Shown here: piece by piece, positions 1 to 11,778 of the stretch
How positions within the stretch are numbered: the first letter of the stretch is position 1
Layout of the letters: every line of letters begins with the position of its first letter
NCBI GenBank assembly: GCA_004369085.1
Contig: ML210240.1
Span: 1 to 64,000, forward strand
DNA length: 64,000 nucleotides
Direction of reading: 5' to 3'
DNA from: Coprinopsis marcescibilis
Taxonomy: Eukaryota; Basidiomycota; Agaricomycetes; Agaricales; Psathyrellaceae
Translations under genes and position numbers: made by a program
Notes under the pieces: generated by a model
The model's database searches: none
Told to the model about the DNA's origin: nothing
What the model saw: the letters and a program-made list of their open reading frames with translations, nothing else

Positions 1-18
1 TGGGGGTGCGCAACCCCA
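1..18. repeat. GC-rich palindrome, left copy
   Basis: The 18 bases can nearly fold on themselves: G-runs and C-runs flank a central GCGC. The reverse complement of positions 8138-8155 matches it at 17 of 18 positions, so the two copies are inverted about 8.1 kb apart around the two-gene unit. They may be outer terminal repeats or two insertions of a common small repeat. The window edge prevents a check for a target-site duplication. Confidence 0.5.
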
Positions 19-387
19 CCGAGATCCGTGTGTCTGGGCCGGACCCCGATTTGGCGTAAATCTCACGTAAATCGAATATATTTTTGAAACATGATCAGAT
101 TTGGTCTGCCTTTCGACAGTTTTTGAGCAGTGTGCACACAGATTGGCTTCAGACCCATTATAAAGTACTCGAGGCTACTGTGGGGAGTATTCATAATGTT
201 TTCCAATAGCTCTAGACAGGCCACAGCCCAAATTGAGATTGGCAGAGTCTTTAACAACATTAGGGGTGCTTCACTTCGATCCGAAATCAGTGGCGGATCA
301 CAATCATCAATGCCCAATCCCCCGCCCTCTCCGACTTGTGAGGCAATTACCAGCTATCCCCTGCCTCACATACACCACCATTTTGCA

Positions 388-566
388 CTGATGTTCCCAT
401 GATGTGGGAGGTGGATGTCGACGGAGATCGACCTAAATGTCGGCATGACATTTCTTTGAGATCAAGAGGAGCGTGCGGCGGAGGTATCACTGGGACATCA
501 TTTGAAGGTCTAACTGACATCTAAAAGCCCTCAACAGGACATCAGTCGGGATATCTTACTGATGTT
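388..566. repeat. Left subterminal ACATC/GATGT repeat block
   Basis: At least six copies of ACATC, GACAT or GATGT occur in both orientations within about 180 bp, including CTGATGTTCCCA at 388-399 and the words around 412, 500, 520, 538 and 561. A matching block lies at 7309-7440. Confidence 0.5.
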
Positions 567-678
567 GGAGGGTGTTTGCCCTTTCACAACTTTTGGTACG
601 AGAAACCAAGTCTACGCCCATGTAAATTGATTCGAACAACTGCCTATTAAACACTGATCCCATTAATGAATAGTGAAC

Positions 679-3600
679 TTATACTATCCCATACAGTTCG
701 TCGTCGTCGTCGTCGTCTAATTCTATGTCCACATCTTGGCGGGAACCCTCAGGAATGCTAGGGGTTATCGTAGAATTTGGATTAGCGAGGTCAGACATTG
801 CGTTAGAGCCTTTTTTGCGGGCTCTTGTTTCCTTCGCCTTCTTCTGGGTATCTGCGCGCTTCTTTGGACCCAACATGCATGCGCGAACAGCTGCTGCCTT
901 TCGGCTGGCAACGCGATCTTGACAGCACGGAACCGGGGCCACAAGTCCCCTTGGGAGAACCTTTCGAACGAGGTGGGCATTGTGAAGTGAGTGCATGTTG
1001 ATGACGAAAATAGGCAAATCCGAGTGTTGCACCACTGGTTTCGGTATGTTCGTTCCGATCCGCTCTTGCAATACGAATTCTGAGGTCATAGAGATCTGAC
1101 AGTGAGCATCAACACAGTCATGCTGAGCATTGAAGGGGAAGATGATCTCCTATAGTTATACAATCAATTATACATCTCTCAAAAGGATTGTAATGATTAA
1201 CTGACTGAAGGAAACAATGACAAAACCTCATTCTCTGGATTCAGGATTGGCATATTCAGTCGTTTGTGACGCGTTCCCGACACTGAATATCGCTTGACTA
1301 CAACCCGCACACTCCTGTTCGATGGGGCTTGGTCTTTTCGGGCTAGAATATGGGTAACACGCGCCACTGAATTCTGCTGTGACAGAAAGAACCATGGCTT
1401 AAACGCTTATTCGTCGAACATAAATCAGGAAATCGCAACTCACATCCTGTTCTCCTAGATTTACAAAGACCCATGCGTTGGGGCAACAAATATCCCCTGA
1501 TTGTGAGACGATATGCTTGCAGTGAACCCATTCATCTGTAGGGTTACTTCCGAGGATCCCGTCAAGACCAAGGCTCACAGACGTCACGGGACGAAGATTG
1601 GGCAAAGAACAAAGTTTGATTGATCCTGCATACGATCAGTGAGACAATATCAAAAAGATCTGGCTCAAGAAATGCTCACCTGGCTGAGGTTCCGACCCAC
1701 TGGACCATCCAAGTCGGCGCTGTACATCTTTGTTGTTCGCAAACAAAGCTCGTACACCTTTTCCTGCCTGAATATACTCCCCGTCCTTGTCTTTCCACCA
1801 ACCGCTGCTAATTATGTGCTTGAAGCGTTCCATTTCAGCTAGCGTCGCAGATATGTCCTTGCTTGGCGATAGGTGGTTCGAAAGGATGCTGCAAATGCGG
1901 AATACCGCATTCCAACACTCGAAGACTTCGGTGGAGTAAAGAATTGCGGGACCAAAGCGCCGAATATCTTCGACCAGGTGGGTTAGAACATGCAGCTTGG
2001 CCTTTGTTATGATCCTCATAGGGTCGTATATCGACCACAGATCCAGAAGGTTGTCAATGAAAACCTGAAGGTCATCCTATTTGCCAGTTTCAATGGTGAT
2101 GGACAAGATCAAGTGCTTGACCACTCACCAAATATTCATCCATATCCTCAATTTCTGAGATCCAAAGCATCGCACCTAACTCCCCTGCCGCCTTCCACAG
2201 ATTAAAAAGACTGTCTGGACAGAGACCATGTATGTGGAAGATTCCCAATTGCTGTAGAATCTTGAAATGCTTTCCAATTAATGAATTCTTGTACTGTACG
2301 AGATAACTCGCCCGAGGAGGAGGTGTCGTCAAGCCCATCAAGTCCGATGATTGAAGTCGGACGGCGAATAATTCCTCCTCTATCTTGCTCCAGCCTTTTG
2401 AGGTATCATACCATAAGTACTTCTCATTTCCGAGAAGCCATGTATGTAAAATCTCAACTGGCATGTCAGCATGAGGGTCGATACCTAGTCAGTAAGTCAA
2501 GTTAGAATTGGAGATGTCACTCCAAACGGATTCTAACTAACCTTCCATATCCAGCAGCAGGCTGTAATGAACCCCTGTGCAAAGGTCATCTTGAGGTTCT
2601 GGAACTTGCTTTAAAAATCTGAGTGCATAGGAAGGCAGTGAGGCGACATACGGTTGTCAGAGTGAGCCGGATCAACCGACGCTACAGGGAGTTTGATGAC
2701 TTGGTTCCAAAGGTCATGCTGAATGTTTTGTCTTATGCCTTCCAGGATCCGCTTTCGCTCTTCCTGAGATAGTCTCGAGTTGAGACGTGGGTCACGACTT
2801 TGTCGGTCCTTCATTTTCTCGGTTTGGAGGTCTTGAAACCTTGTGAACATCTTGTTGATCCAATGCTGTGATATCTTGTCCTTGACGCCAGACTGCGAAG
2901 CATTCAGTTGCAGGTCTTCTCTTTTCCCATAGCACGCAAGTCGTACTTGAGCCTTCACAAGCTCAATTGTCTCATGTGGCTGTCGCGGGGTTCCTGGCTG
3001 GTATAGTAGGCCTTGAGACCGCCATCAGGAGGCACTAAATTGAATGGCATACCTTGAACAGTGCCGCATAGCCTTCGTCGGTTTCTTTCTCTTTGTCATG
3101 ACCACCCATTTTGTCCCGCCTGCAATTGCTCAGTCCCTTCGGGCCCACATGGGATGCGTGCTCGGATTGTTGTGGGTTGTCTGCTGGTAAGACATGAGGT
3201 AGGATCTGGAACAGGACTTCCGTCTGGTTCTGACAATCATATGCCTCATGCCACACGTCTTTGTCACTATAATCGTTGGTTCAAAACACAGAAAAGCTGA
3301 GTACACTTACACAGGACTCACAAGTCATCTCTGAGAGCTGTGAACTGCTCGGAGCTGGATGCGTACGATGACGTGGAACAGAACCTCACAAAGTATTCTT
3401 GCGACAACTTCTTATGAGGGATGCCTAGATTCTGGATATAAAGATTCGTATGTGGGTTGTATTGCTTGCTGATGTTCCCGGAAACATCGTCGCTCCATGC
3501 TGCTACTCGAAGGCGGTACATTGGACACCCATTTGCCTTGATGCGCAAGGGATTAGGGAGGGAGCTCATCCATGAATGCATGAATATTGCTACGTCCAAC

Positions 3601-5219
3601 GTGAGTTGCGTTCATCAAGCGTTCATTGAAATACACCTCCACTCACTCGAGAACCTTAGCTTTATCTTGGAATCCAACTTTAAGTCTAACACGTTTCGCC
3701 ATAGATCAGTCACGAGAACATCTACAAGCTCGGGGTCTGCAAGGGAGAATGCTTCTGTCTGGAATATTACATGTAAGTATTTCTTCCGTGTCTATGTAAT
3801 GCCCACTCACAGTCTTGCTGTACGAGAGGATGTACGATTGTGCATGGACAACCCCACGCTTTGTTACCCATCGCATTGGCACGACGAAACTCCCATCGCT
3901 GTGCTCTGTGATCTCCTTAATATAGTAATGCTTCTTTTCAGCTTTCTTCTCATCGAACCACATTGGGCTGAGCTCGTCGTACGGCACTTCTTTCACCCAT
4001 TTATCTGCCTGCCACATTTCGGCGACTGGTTTGGAACGACTGACTTCTGGATAGAATGCCATGTTCTTTCGCACGAACGGGTTGGCCCAGTCCTGTCATA
4101 ATGTCAACAATCATCGTCGACATTTGTGAGTACTTTGACAATTTTCTCTCGACATCGAGCCACTCACCAGTGCCAGCAGCTTTGCTGGATGATTCATATA
4201 GAAATGGTTACCAAGGGAAGAGGTGTGATGTTTCTGGTGGATACCCACAGCATTCGTGAGCTTCGCTTGTGTTTTCCGAAGACTGGACAGTGATGGAACA
4301 TCGGGGGTACCACACTCGTGCATTGTCCAGATTATGGCCTTCAAATGGTCATCAGACAACCGGAGACGAGGAAGACTATCGAGAAGGTCAAGCATGAACA
4401 TCTGTAAATGACAATTCGTGGTAAGCATTCACGTTTCCTCCTTATGAACCTGAAAACTTGCTGCCTTTGAGCTGTACGGGGCCCACTCTTCGTTATAAGT
4501 GGTCGCCTCATCATACTGGTCACTCGGGTCTTCCTCAGGTCTGTCCAAGAGCTCTGGTGCCATTTCATCGTCACTAAACTGTTGGCAATGCAAAAATTAA
4601 ACTCACGCATCGCTTCGAGCACTGATGATAGACCTTCAGTACCCTGATCTCTTTCGTCGTCAGCCTCATCCAGTCCATTGTCTCTTGTCGCCATCTCTTC
4701 TTGGTAAAGGTACAGGTTCTCCAGCTGGGTTCGAAGTGCCTTCTGTTTCTTTCGCCATTCTGCATCTGGGTTACCGCCAGCGGAGAAGGTGATCTCAGTT
4801 CCATCCTGGAACACTCTTCCATCTTCAAAGAAGACACCATGCAATGTCTCAGGAATTTGGGCTTCATCGTCACTTCTGGTATCAACTTCGTCTAGGTGGG
4901 AGGCTATTGTCCATCGCAGGATTGCACTTTGTGGCGGCTGGGGACCTGGATTTGATTCAAGTTGTTCACTGTGTCCCCGTCCTGCACTTTCTACTGCTTT
5001 GATATGCACTTTTGTGGCCAGATGACTATGTCTTGAGGTCCAACGAAACTTGGATACTCGTGCTGCTCCTGGTCGATCAGAGCAAATCCGGCAGATAACC
5101 TCGCGGTGCGTGTCGTTGAGCCATTCAAATCCTAGAAAGAAAATTGAACTTTGGTGACTGCCAGTAGCCATTTCAGCCACACCATCGGGTAATTTGCTTG
5201 TCTTCCTTGTAGGTGGCAT
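679..5219 (-). CDS. Large multicopy element-associated protein, intron-rich
   Basis: I recognise this as a large protein family repeated many times in Agaricomycete genomes, but I know no established function. In coding order on the minus strand the recognisable blocks are: an N-terminus near 5219-4600; a segment at 4428-4111 containing LDLLDSLPRLRLSDDHLKA; one at 4074-3706; a conserved block at 3599-3318 with SDDVSGNISKQYN; one at 3256-3035 with HVLPADNPQQSEHASH; one at 2958-2611; one at 2464-2090 with the YKNSLIGKHFKILQQLGIFH core; one at 2019-1636 with ILYSTEVFECWNAVFR; and a basic, acidic-tailed C-terminus at 1089-679 with INMHSLHNAHLVRKVLPRG and a run of aspartates from a GTC microsatellite. 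Every block is open and in the expected order, so this copy may be intact. Exon junctions were not all resolved. The start is the first ATG of the N-terminal frame. Confidence 0.6.
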
Positions 5220-5460
5220 CAAAGAGAATATATGAAAGATGGTGCCGCCCTCGGAGGCTCTGGAGAGTGGGTGGGTTTACTCCAGGAATACCAGCACACG
5301 TGATGTTTGACCTCAGGAACGGCGAGTGTTTCTGCTGTCCACTCTTCTTCACCAACCACACACTCGCTTGAATCTTGCTCTTATTTTATACTGTTCTTCC
5401 CTCATAATTTGCTTAATTTCTCGCCTTGATTCATCCTTTAACCTCCCCCATCCCATTGTC
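5220..5460. promoter_or_regulatory. Shared divergent promoter of the element's two genes
   Basis: This 241-bp gap separates the ATGs of the large minus-strand gene and the small plus-strand gene. The plus-strand side has pyrimidine-rich stretches before the ATG at 5461, as is common in fungal promoters. No clear TATA box was assigned. Coordinated expression is inferred from the geometry only. Confidence 0.4.
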
Positions 5461-6817
5461 ATGCGCATTTCAGACCTTGTCGCTCGAGAATCGCCGCCAG
5501 GTACTAGCTCTCCACCAGCTTTTGACGACAGGAACAATCCACGTCGCTCAAGCTCTCCAGCCCTATCCGACAACAATCAGGATGAGGACGAAGAGCTCCC
5601 AAGTATAGCCTCAGGGACCCGCAAACGGCAGCTCAAGGATTACACTAACTTCTCGAAGCAAGCATCCCGGAATGTCCGCTTGAAGGTGGGGTCAGACGGC
5701 GAAAAGGCTGTTGTTCGGTTCTCCAAGGTCAGGTTTCTCCCTTTTCTGTGGACCATGTGAACTCTAACCTCATGCATTGCTCCCAGCTGTCTGCAACAGC
5801 GCAGCGTATCACCATATATGCCAGTCTTCAAGCTCTTACTTCACAAATGGACACTGTCAGTGCTTCCAACTTAGTCTACGACATTCCGTCCCAGCTTGTG
5901 GTGAGGACTTGTCTCAACTTGGACAACCTTCAGATTTGACACTTGTTTCTTCAGTCCCGGATTGACTGTTACGCCTTTACTCTGGTCATATCCCCAACAT
6001 GCTCCAGCTATATTGCGAAACGGGGGCTGCTGTGTATAATTCTGGTGGGCACTAGTGCCTGGTTTCCGCCCGCTTTCTCACTGACAGTGACCACACTCCT
6101 TCCATAGGCCCACCTGGAGAAAAACCCGCAGTGGGGATACACTACCGCAGTGAAGGCAGAGAAGCACAAACACGATACAATTGTCAAGCGCATACAGAAG
6201 GCACTCACCACACGACGAAATTCCGTGAAGACCTTTGTACGTGACTTAAGCGCACTGCACCGTCGCAACACCGTCGAATCCTTCCTGACCTTACCAACCA
6301 GATCAAGACTTCCCTCGGCTACGCAGGGCGTGGCACCACCATGTTGAAGACGAACAACACGTGGGATGTTGTCGAGCTCTGTAACACGGTCATTGCGTCT
6401 GGTGACAATGTCATGTCCTCTCGGGTTACACCAACGCTGCCCATGCTAGCCTGGTTTGCATTCCTCGTACGTATAACTCCCCTGGCATTGCATCGATGGC
6501 TTAGTACTCACAATCGACCCTTTTAACAGCGTCAGATACTCACAGAAGCGATTAGTGATCCGCAGAGTCTTGCTGGAAAGGACTTTTGGGCTGGAGTGGA
6601 CAACACGTTGTGTCAAATAAGGGACACAAGAGATGGAGATCCAGTTCGCATTTCCAAGTGAGTTATAGCTCCTCTGTCACCTCTGTTACTCTGATAATAT
6701 ATCGCAAGGGTGTTCACCACCATACTCGACCGCGACATTACAGCATACGGCGAAATCGATCGAACTGCTCTCTCATCTGAAGAGTTCAGTGCATTTGACG
6801 ACAGTCTGGACAACTGA
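5461..6817 (+). CDS. Small partner gene of the two-gene element, unknown function
   Basis: This is a multi-exon gene. Exon 1 (5461-5727) encodes an acidic, Ser/Pro-rich head ending in RLKVGSDGEKAVVRFSK. Intron 5728-5786 joins it to LSATAQRITIYASLQALTSQ. Further exons follow near 5955, 6108 and 6341, and a last exon ends EEFSAFDDSLDN at TGA 6815-6817. I recall similar small proteins (an acidic head followed by a helical 'LSATAQ...' domain) encoded divergently next to the large protein in other Agaricomycetes, so I treat it as a partner gene. No catalytic motif is visible. Middle exon borders are uncertain; the first and last are consistent in phase. Confidence 0.55.
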
Positions 6818-7308
6818 TCGACACTGCCTGGTAGCCCAGCTCAACCTTAAAGTATCCCACCTACTCAGGACAACGATACAAGTTTGATACCGTTCTATGT
6901 CTCCGCCTTTAATTACCCATTTCCACAATACTACGCTTCAGCGCGCTTGCCCCCAGTACTCGAGTTGCAGGATTGTCTCCCTGGTGCGGCGTGCCAACGC
7001 GAAACCGCTCGCACTCATTCTCTACAGTATTACCCCACATAATTTCCTTATGTTACTCTAAATCCTTGCTCGAGACTGTCATATTATATACATCTTATGC
7101 ATAATATAATATATTGATACAATTCTTGGAATAATGTCTGGGGTCTCGTGTCGCTGTTCATTTGTGAGCGCTATGACAATTTTCGGAGCCTTGCCAAAGC
7201 TCATCCTGGGCTACCCCCAAATCTCGGGATGGGGTCCTTGGAACATCCTCCAGCCCTCAAGAATTCATCCCACAGTTCTCTCCACATTCTCAACCAGATA
7301 TTGGCGTC

Positions 7309-7440
7309 GATGTCGTTTCGACATCATTACCTGATATCCGACTGAGACCTGGTGTCATGATCTCAATCAAACTGCTGATTTAGGAGCTGTGGACATCTGG
7401 GTGATGTCTGGGAACATCAGACGCACATCACCGGACATCA
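7309..7440. repeat. Right subterminal ACATC/GATGT repeat block
   Basis: Seven or more ACATC/GATGT words occur in both orientations in about 130 bp. They include the inverted exact match to the left block, TGGGAACATCAG at 7409-7420. Confidence 0.5.
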
Positions 7441-8137
7441 CTGGCATGAGCTCATTTTGAGCTCATTTCAAATTGGCGGTGTACCTGCCAAAGTCATGTT
7501 TTTGGTACGTAATTCGATGCTGGATTTGAATATTAAGTTTTCAAACCTCCATAATTTGTCCCTGTTCACTCATGCCACCTTCAATCCTGATGTACATTTA
7601 GAAAGCATATAGCTTATAACTTTTCCAATTCTGAATAGAATTTTACAATATAAAGTGAAGCGAGCTTGCATTGGTCTTGTAAAGATTTGCTATAGAGAAA
7701 AACTTGAAATTTCGCCATGTATCACCTCCAAATCCGGCAAATATAGCATTGCTTTGTTCAGTTCAAGCTGACCACTGCTATGTATTAAAATTCTAATCTA
7801 TAGGAAATGTTTACAGGGATAATATGAGCTCATAGCACTTTAGATCGTAAAATTCCGCTGAGATTTGGGGAAGTTATAAGGTGTTCTTTATTTCCCTGCC
7901 AAATCTGGTACTCAGATGCAGAATTTCATCTGTATTTGCCACTAGAAGCTATGTACTCCGCACTCATGTATCTATGAAGACCTCTTGGTACTCGCTGGGT
8001 CTTTTCTACATGTAATATTTGCTGTTTACTGACCCTAGCACTGGCCAGGCTTGGACAGGGCCTAAATGTTGTGTCTGCTTCAAGTTTTCGGCGTGCCATC
8101 AGGGCCAGCTGACTAAAACCCGTGACATGCCTTTGGC

Positions 8138-8155
8138 GGGGGTTGCGCACCCCCA
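8138..8155. repeat. GC-rich palindrome, right copy (inverted)
   Basis: The motif GGGGGTTGCGCACCCCCA is the reverse complement of positions 1-18 with one mismatch. It sits just outside the two-gene element and may mark the end of a larger or separate repeat. Confidence 0.5.
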
Positions 8156-8177
8156 CTTTTAGGCCCGCCCAGGACCC

Positions 8178-8211
8178 AATTAATTGCATTCAGATAAAAT
8201 GCAATTTAATT
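8178..8211. repeat. AT-rich inverted repeat (hairpin)
   Basis: AATTAATTGCATT and AAATGCAATTTAATT form an imperfect stem around a 6-nt loop, 22 bp beyond the right palindrome. This could be part of the same small repeat or a transcription-stop structure. No gene end lies at a suitable distance on this side except NACHT protein 1, 250 bp away. Confidence 0.4.
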
Positions 8212-8458
8212 TTCTTAACTACAATGTGTGCACTTTTGTGGACGACAATTGAATATTCAATAGTCAATGTATATTGCCGTTGCACGACGGAACAGCGTTG
8301 GGCAGGGGGCTGTGATAACTTTTACACCTCATAAGTGGTTTAAGATTCCTGTTTCGCGAGGGTGCAAAGATTGCGACAGCACGCCAGTGGGCAGGTGTTA
8401 ACCATTGACTCAGACCCTGAAAAACGGGAGCGGTGGGTAGTAATATCTCCGAAATCGA

Positions 8459-10922
8459 TTACAAGTCCCAATCCGAGTCGTTTAAAATATTTGCATATGT
8501 AGGCTTCGGAAGGTACCTCCGATTCTTTAATTTACGGAGTAGCTCTTGAAGGGCCCGAGGCTTCACAGATCCTCTCTTATCCTGCAACGAATGTAAGATA
8601 GTCCACTGCCCCAAAAGGTTAGAGCGCAACTTACCAAGACATCAATATTTTCGATCGCGCGCAGGGCGAGGAAGCTGGCAACTATGCCCCCGGATGTTAC
8701 AGATCCTCTTTTGTCTGCTATGCATGCCAGACGGATGTTCTCCCAAAACCTGGATGTTGTCCTAACAAGGACAGCCAGGAACCGCAGCTCGCTCTCCGGT
8801 GTGAGGGTGTACCTATGCCAAAATGTATTGGCGCAATGGTTCCAGATATCCACCGCCGTGCCAAGGTCTGCCCCTGACGCTTCATCTTCGTACGGGTTCA
8901 CACCCAAGCCAAGTTGTCCCAGAGACCGTATCGCTGCAAAACCAACACAAACCGGAGCCATTAGAATTTTTACAGCTGCAGGTTAGGAGCCAAGCTTTTC
9001 GTTTCCGCACCTGTTGAATTTGCTTGCTCGATCCATGCCGTGGATCTAGAAAACCATTCCAATGCAGCAAGGTGGGAAGAAACAAACAGCGGCCCTGAGC
9101 GGCTCGGGTCTTCCAAAAAGTCGGAGATGGATTTGTGGTAGAAACGGAGCTGGAGGAAGCGGTCATTATCGTTGTCACGCAAGGACTTGACGATGGAGTG
9201 CAGGTCAGATACGACAATGTCCAGCTCCCCTTGGTCAAGCAACATAAGCTTCTCCAACGAACGGATGCGGGCTATGACCCCGGCTTGTTCCTCCACTATC
9301 TGCAGCATCCGGATATAGCGCACAATGGTCTGCGGGTCGTCGATGTCCCTGCTCGCACTATACGTCGCCTGCGCGGCAACGTATATGTTGGTGTATAGGG
9401 TGTCAAGTAAAGCAAACGGTCGTTCTTTCTGTAAAACACCAGGTCGCCAAGACAGGATGATCTGCAAATGTTTAACAGGTGATCGACGTCTATCGGATAG
9501 GTACTTGACAATTGTCGATGCATAGATGAACTGGCCAGAGGCGTTGGCCACCAGTGTTTCAATGTCTTCGTCCGAAGGCCAACTACCCTTGCTAGGCAAC
9601 GGATAATCACTGTTGTTACCGATTTCGCGCAAGTGACGTTGAAGAAAGAGGCGAATGTCGGACGTCGCGTCGTACTTGCTGAGCTCGATGCGGTACAAAA
9701 GGTCCTCCGACTTGCCAAAAACACCTTTGGGCGAGATCGCAGTGCGCATGGCGTACTCTGGCCGACTGGACAAGAGGAACTTGATGCGGAAGTCGGTGTC
9801 GCTGAAAGCGAGGGTGATACCCTTGACCACGCTTAACAAACGTGATTGGCTCTCCTCTCCTCGGCACTCGTCGATTCCGTCGATGAATATGGTGCGAGGC
9901 CAGCTGGCGGTGGATATGCTAGACGACATTGCCTGTCGAAGTGGCTCGACGATCAACGATTCAGCCTGTGCCTCCATCTTCAGCTTGAATATGGTGGGAT
10001 TGCGTTCCACGGCAAGAATAATCGGTTCGCTCGCTTCAGTGATTCTTTGGGCAATTTGATACGCGATCGTTGGAATGAGTGGGTCGAGAAGGTTTCTGTT
10101 GCCATCTCCCGCAAAGAAGAAGAAAGCAGCGAGCAGGGTGCCGTCATTTGCGCTTCCTTCGATGGTGGTTTGCTGTAGGGCGGATTTCCCGGAGCCCGCT
10201 GGTCCGGTCATGCACAGGATCCGTCGTGCGACAAATCGGTCCTTCACCCAGTCCATGAGCTCCTCGAGGAGGTGTACACGGGTATCTTCATCGCATTTTG
10301 GAGGGTCGAAGCGCTCTGCGGAGTTATAGAGAGCACCTGGAGCCATATGATTTCGAAGCTCCTCAAGTCCTGCGCGAGCATTATGATGCCAGTAAGGAGG
10401 AATAATTGCAGTTAACGCACCATTGACTCTCGATTCCCTCGATATGTTGACAGATTGGTCTACCATTGGAGAGTTATAGACTGCAAACCCAGACGCGCCC
10501 GAGAAGAAGCCATTTCCATGGAAGTTCTGGCTTGGTCCGCTCCCAGTATTGGCGGTAGGCGTAGCTGCTGGACGGTTCGAGCGATTGACACAAGAACTGC
10601 TACCCGAAAAGACATAACACGTACCCTGAACTTGGTTTGTGCTTGGTATAGGTGTAGACGCGGAACCCAAAGAGGTTGCAAGGTTTGACGCTGCGCCTCG
10701 GTTATCCGTCAATTCATTATCGTGCTCTGTGGTAGAGGGCTGCTTCCCCTTCTTCCAAAACTTATACGATCCGAAGCGTCCAGGTATGTGCGCAAGGCAG
10801 CCTTCTACAACGACAGAGACCTAGTCTCAAAAGGAGGGGAGAAACAAGTTGGACACAGTCAGTGAGAGTCCCATAACAGCACAGCTATGCTTGTGGCGTG
10901 ATGGATCAAAGAACTTGAACAT
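8459..10922 (-). CDS. NACHT NTPase protein 1 (short NLR type, no sensor repeats)
   Basis: This is a STAND-class NTPase of the fungal NLR type, a family tied to non-self recognition and programmed cell death. Within the long exon the order is a Ser/Thr-rich head, the motif FFSGASGFAVYN...MVD (about 10510-10445), the block HMAPGALYNSAERFDPPKCDEDTR, Walker A GPAGSGKSA, Walker B FIDGIDEC, and then LLSSRPEYA and SGQFIYASTIVKYL winged-helix-like segments. An intron follows (acceptor near 8978), then a C-terminal exon ending IDVL and a last exon DKRGSV...SDWDL with TAA at 8459-8461. The long frame has no ATG upstream of a stop. A short first exon (ATG at 10922, MFKFFDPSRHKHSCA) joins it in phase through a 57-nt intron, but this start is tentative. 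No WD40, ANK or TPR repeats follow the NACHT. Confidence 0.85.
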
Positions 10923-11778
10923 GGCTTGCCCTGGGTTCTTTTCAAGCAGCGTCTCGTCAACCCGACAGCCGTCGCGCTCTTGAAGTCGGACTTTTCGATT
11001 TGGGTAGAAATTTAGGATCTGACTTGAAATGCAATGAGAATGGCCAATTATTTGCTCACCGTTCCCCCAGCCACTACATATCCCTACTGAGATGTCCTTC
11101 TTGAAGCGGCGTGAATATTTACCTGTTTCTGGAGCATAGATCGTAAAAAATCAAAGGGTAGAGATGTAATTTCGGTCGTGGTGGTACAAACGCAAGAGCA
11201 ATCGCCATCAACTTGGCTGCATGACGCCCGCAACGACTCTGCTCAGCTCCTTCATCACATCGATCAACGATCACCCCCAGGAATACGCCATATCCTTGCT
11301 TTCTTCCTCCGCCTCCTCAAGGCCAAAGGCATGCCGCTGGAAACCCCTTACAAAACCTCACAATTGAGATCATTGGGCATATATAAATCTTCTGAGCGAG
11401 CATTAGACTCGGTGGAGGCGGTCTTCTCGGAATCTACTGTCACGGGGAAGAGGGGCGGGCCTTTCTGTTGTCTCCCCTCCACAATTCTTTGATTGTTACT
11501 CGGGGAGCCTAGTTTGTCGACCTGATCAATGTCAGGCTCTTAATTGACCTTTGGCGGGTAGAAGGTGATGGAATAGAGTCAAGAAAACAGGGAAGGTACT
11601 ACAGCGAGCCTCTGGGTACATCAACTGCAACACGAATTATCACGGGCCTATTACGCGTTGCGACACATTAGCTGGGAGCCTAGAGGTCCCTCAGCTAGCG
11701 GGTCACGCAATTCAATTAGCAAGTCGTCACAGCACGAATCCACTCGAGTCTCTGGGAAACTGACCTGGTTGGGCCGGT
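10923..11778. other. Upstream region of NACHT protein 1, no gene seen
   Basis: This is promoter-side sequence. A 104-codon plus-strand frame at 11178-11492 has no recognisable motif or splice support and is not called. Nothing else stands out. Confidence 0.4.

Larger units (their letters stand above)
1..678. other. Left flank of the two-gene element, no gene seen
   Basis: The stretch holds a GC-rich palindrome at its first bases and a block rich in ACATC/GATGT words from about 388 onward. Short open frames here have no recognisable content. The far left end of whatever the palindrome belongs to lies outside the window. Confidence 0.5.
388..7420. mobile_element. Divergent two-gene element with ACATC/GATGT subterminal repeats
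   Basis: Two divergent genes (679-5219 minus and 5461-6817 plus) sit between two blocks dense in the words ACATC/GATGT. An exact 12-mer, CTGATGTTCCCA, occurs at 388-399 and in inverted orientation at 7409-7420. Clustered short words near both ends are typical of transposase-binding sites in cut-and-paste DNA transposons. I recognise the large protein's blocks as a multicopy Agaricomycete hypothetical family but cannot name a transposon superfamily, and I see no proven catalytic triad. The limits given are those of the shared 12-mers, not demonstrated termini. The element may be a transposon or a dispersed gene pair that travels with one. Confidence 0.5.
6818..8458. other. Right flank of the element and AT-rich spacer, no gene seen
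   Basis: The stretch contains the right subterminal repeat block (7309-7440), a long AT-rich segment (about 7480-8030) that looks non-coding, the right palindrome (8138-8155) and an AT hairpin (8178-8211). The 87-codon frame on the minus strand at 7926-8189 lies in this repetitive sequence and is not supported as a gene. Confidence 0.5.

Noticed and set aside
699..720. GTC microsatellite
   Set aside because: It encodes the aspartate run in the C-terminus of the large element gene and needs no separate explanation.
7926..8189. 87-codon minus-strand frame beside the right palindrome
   Set aside because: Lies in non-coding, repeat-like sequence with no motif.
11178..11492. 104-codon plus-strand frame upstream of NACHT protein 1
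   Set aside because: No recognisable motif, paralogue or splice signals.
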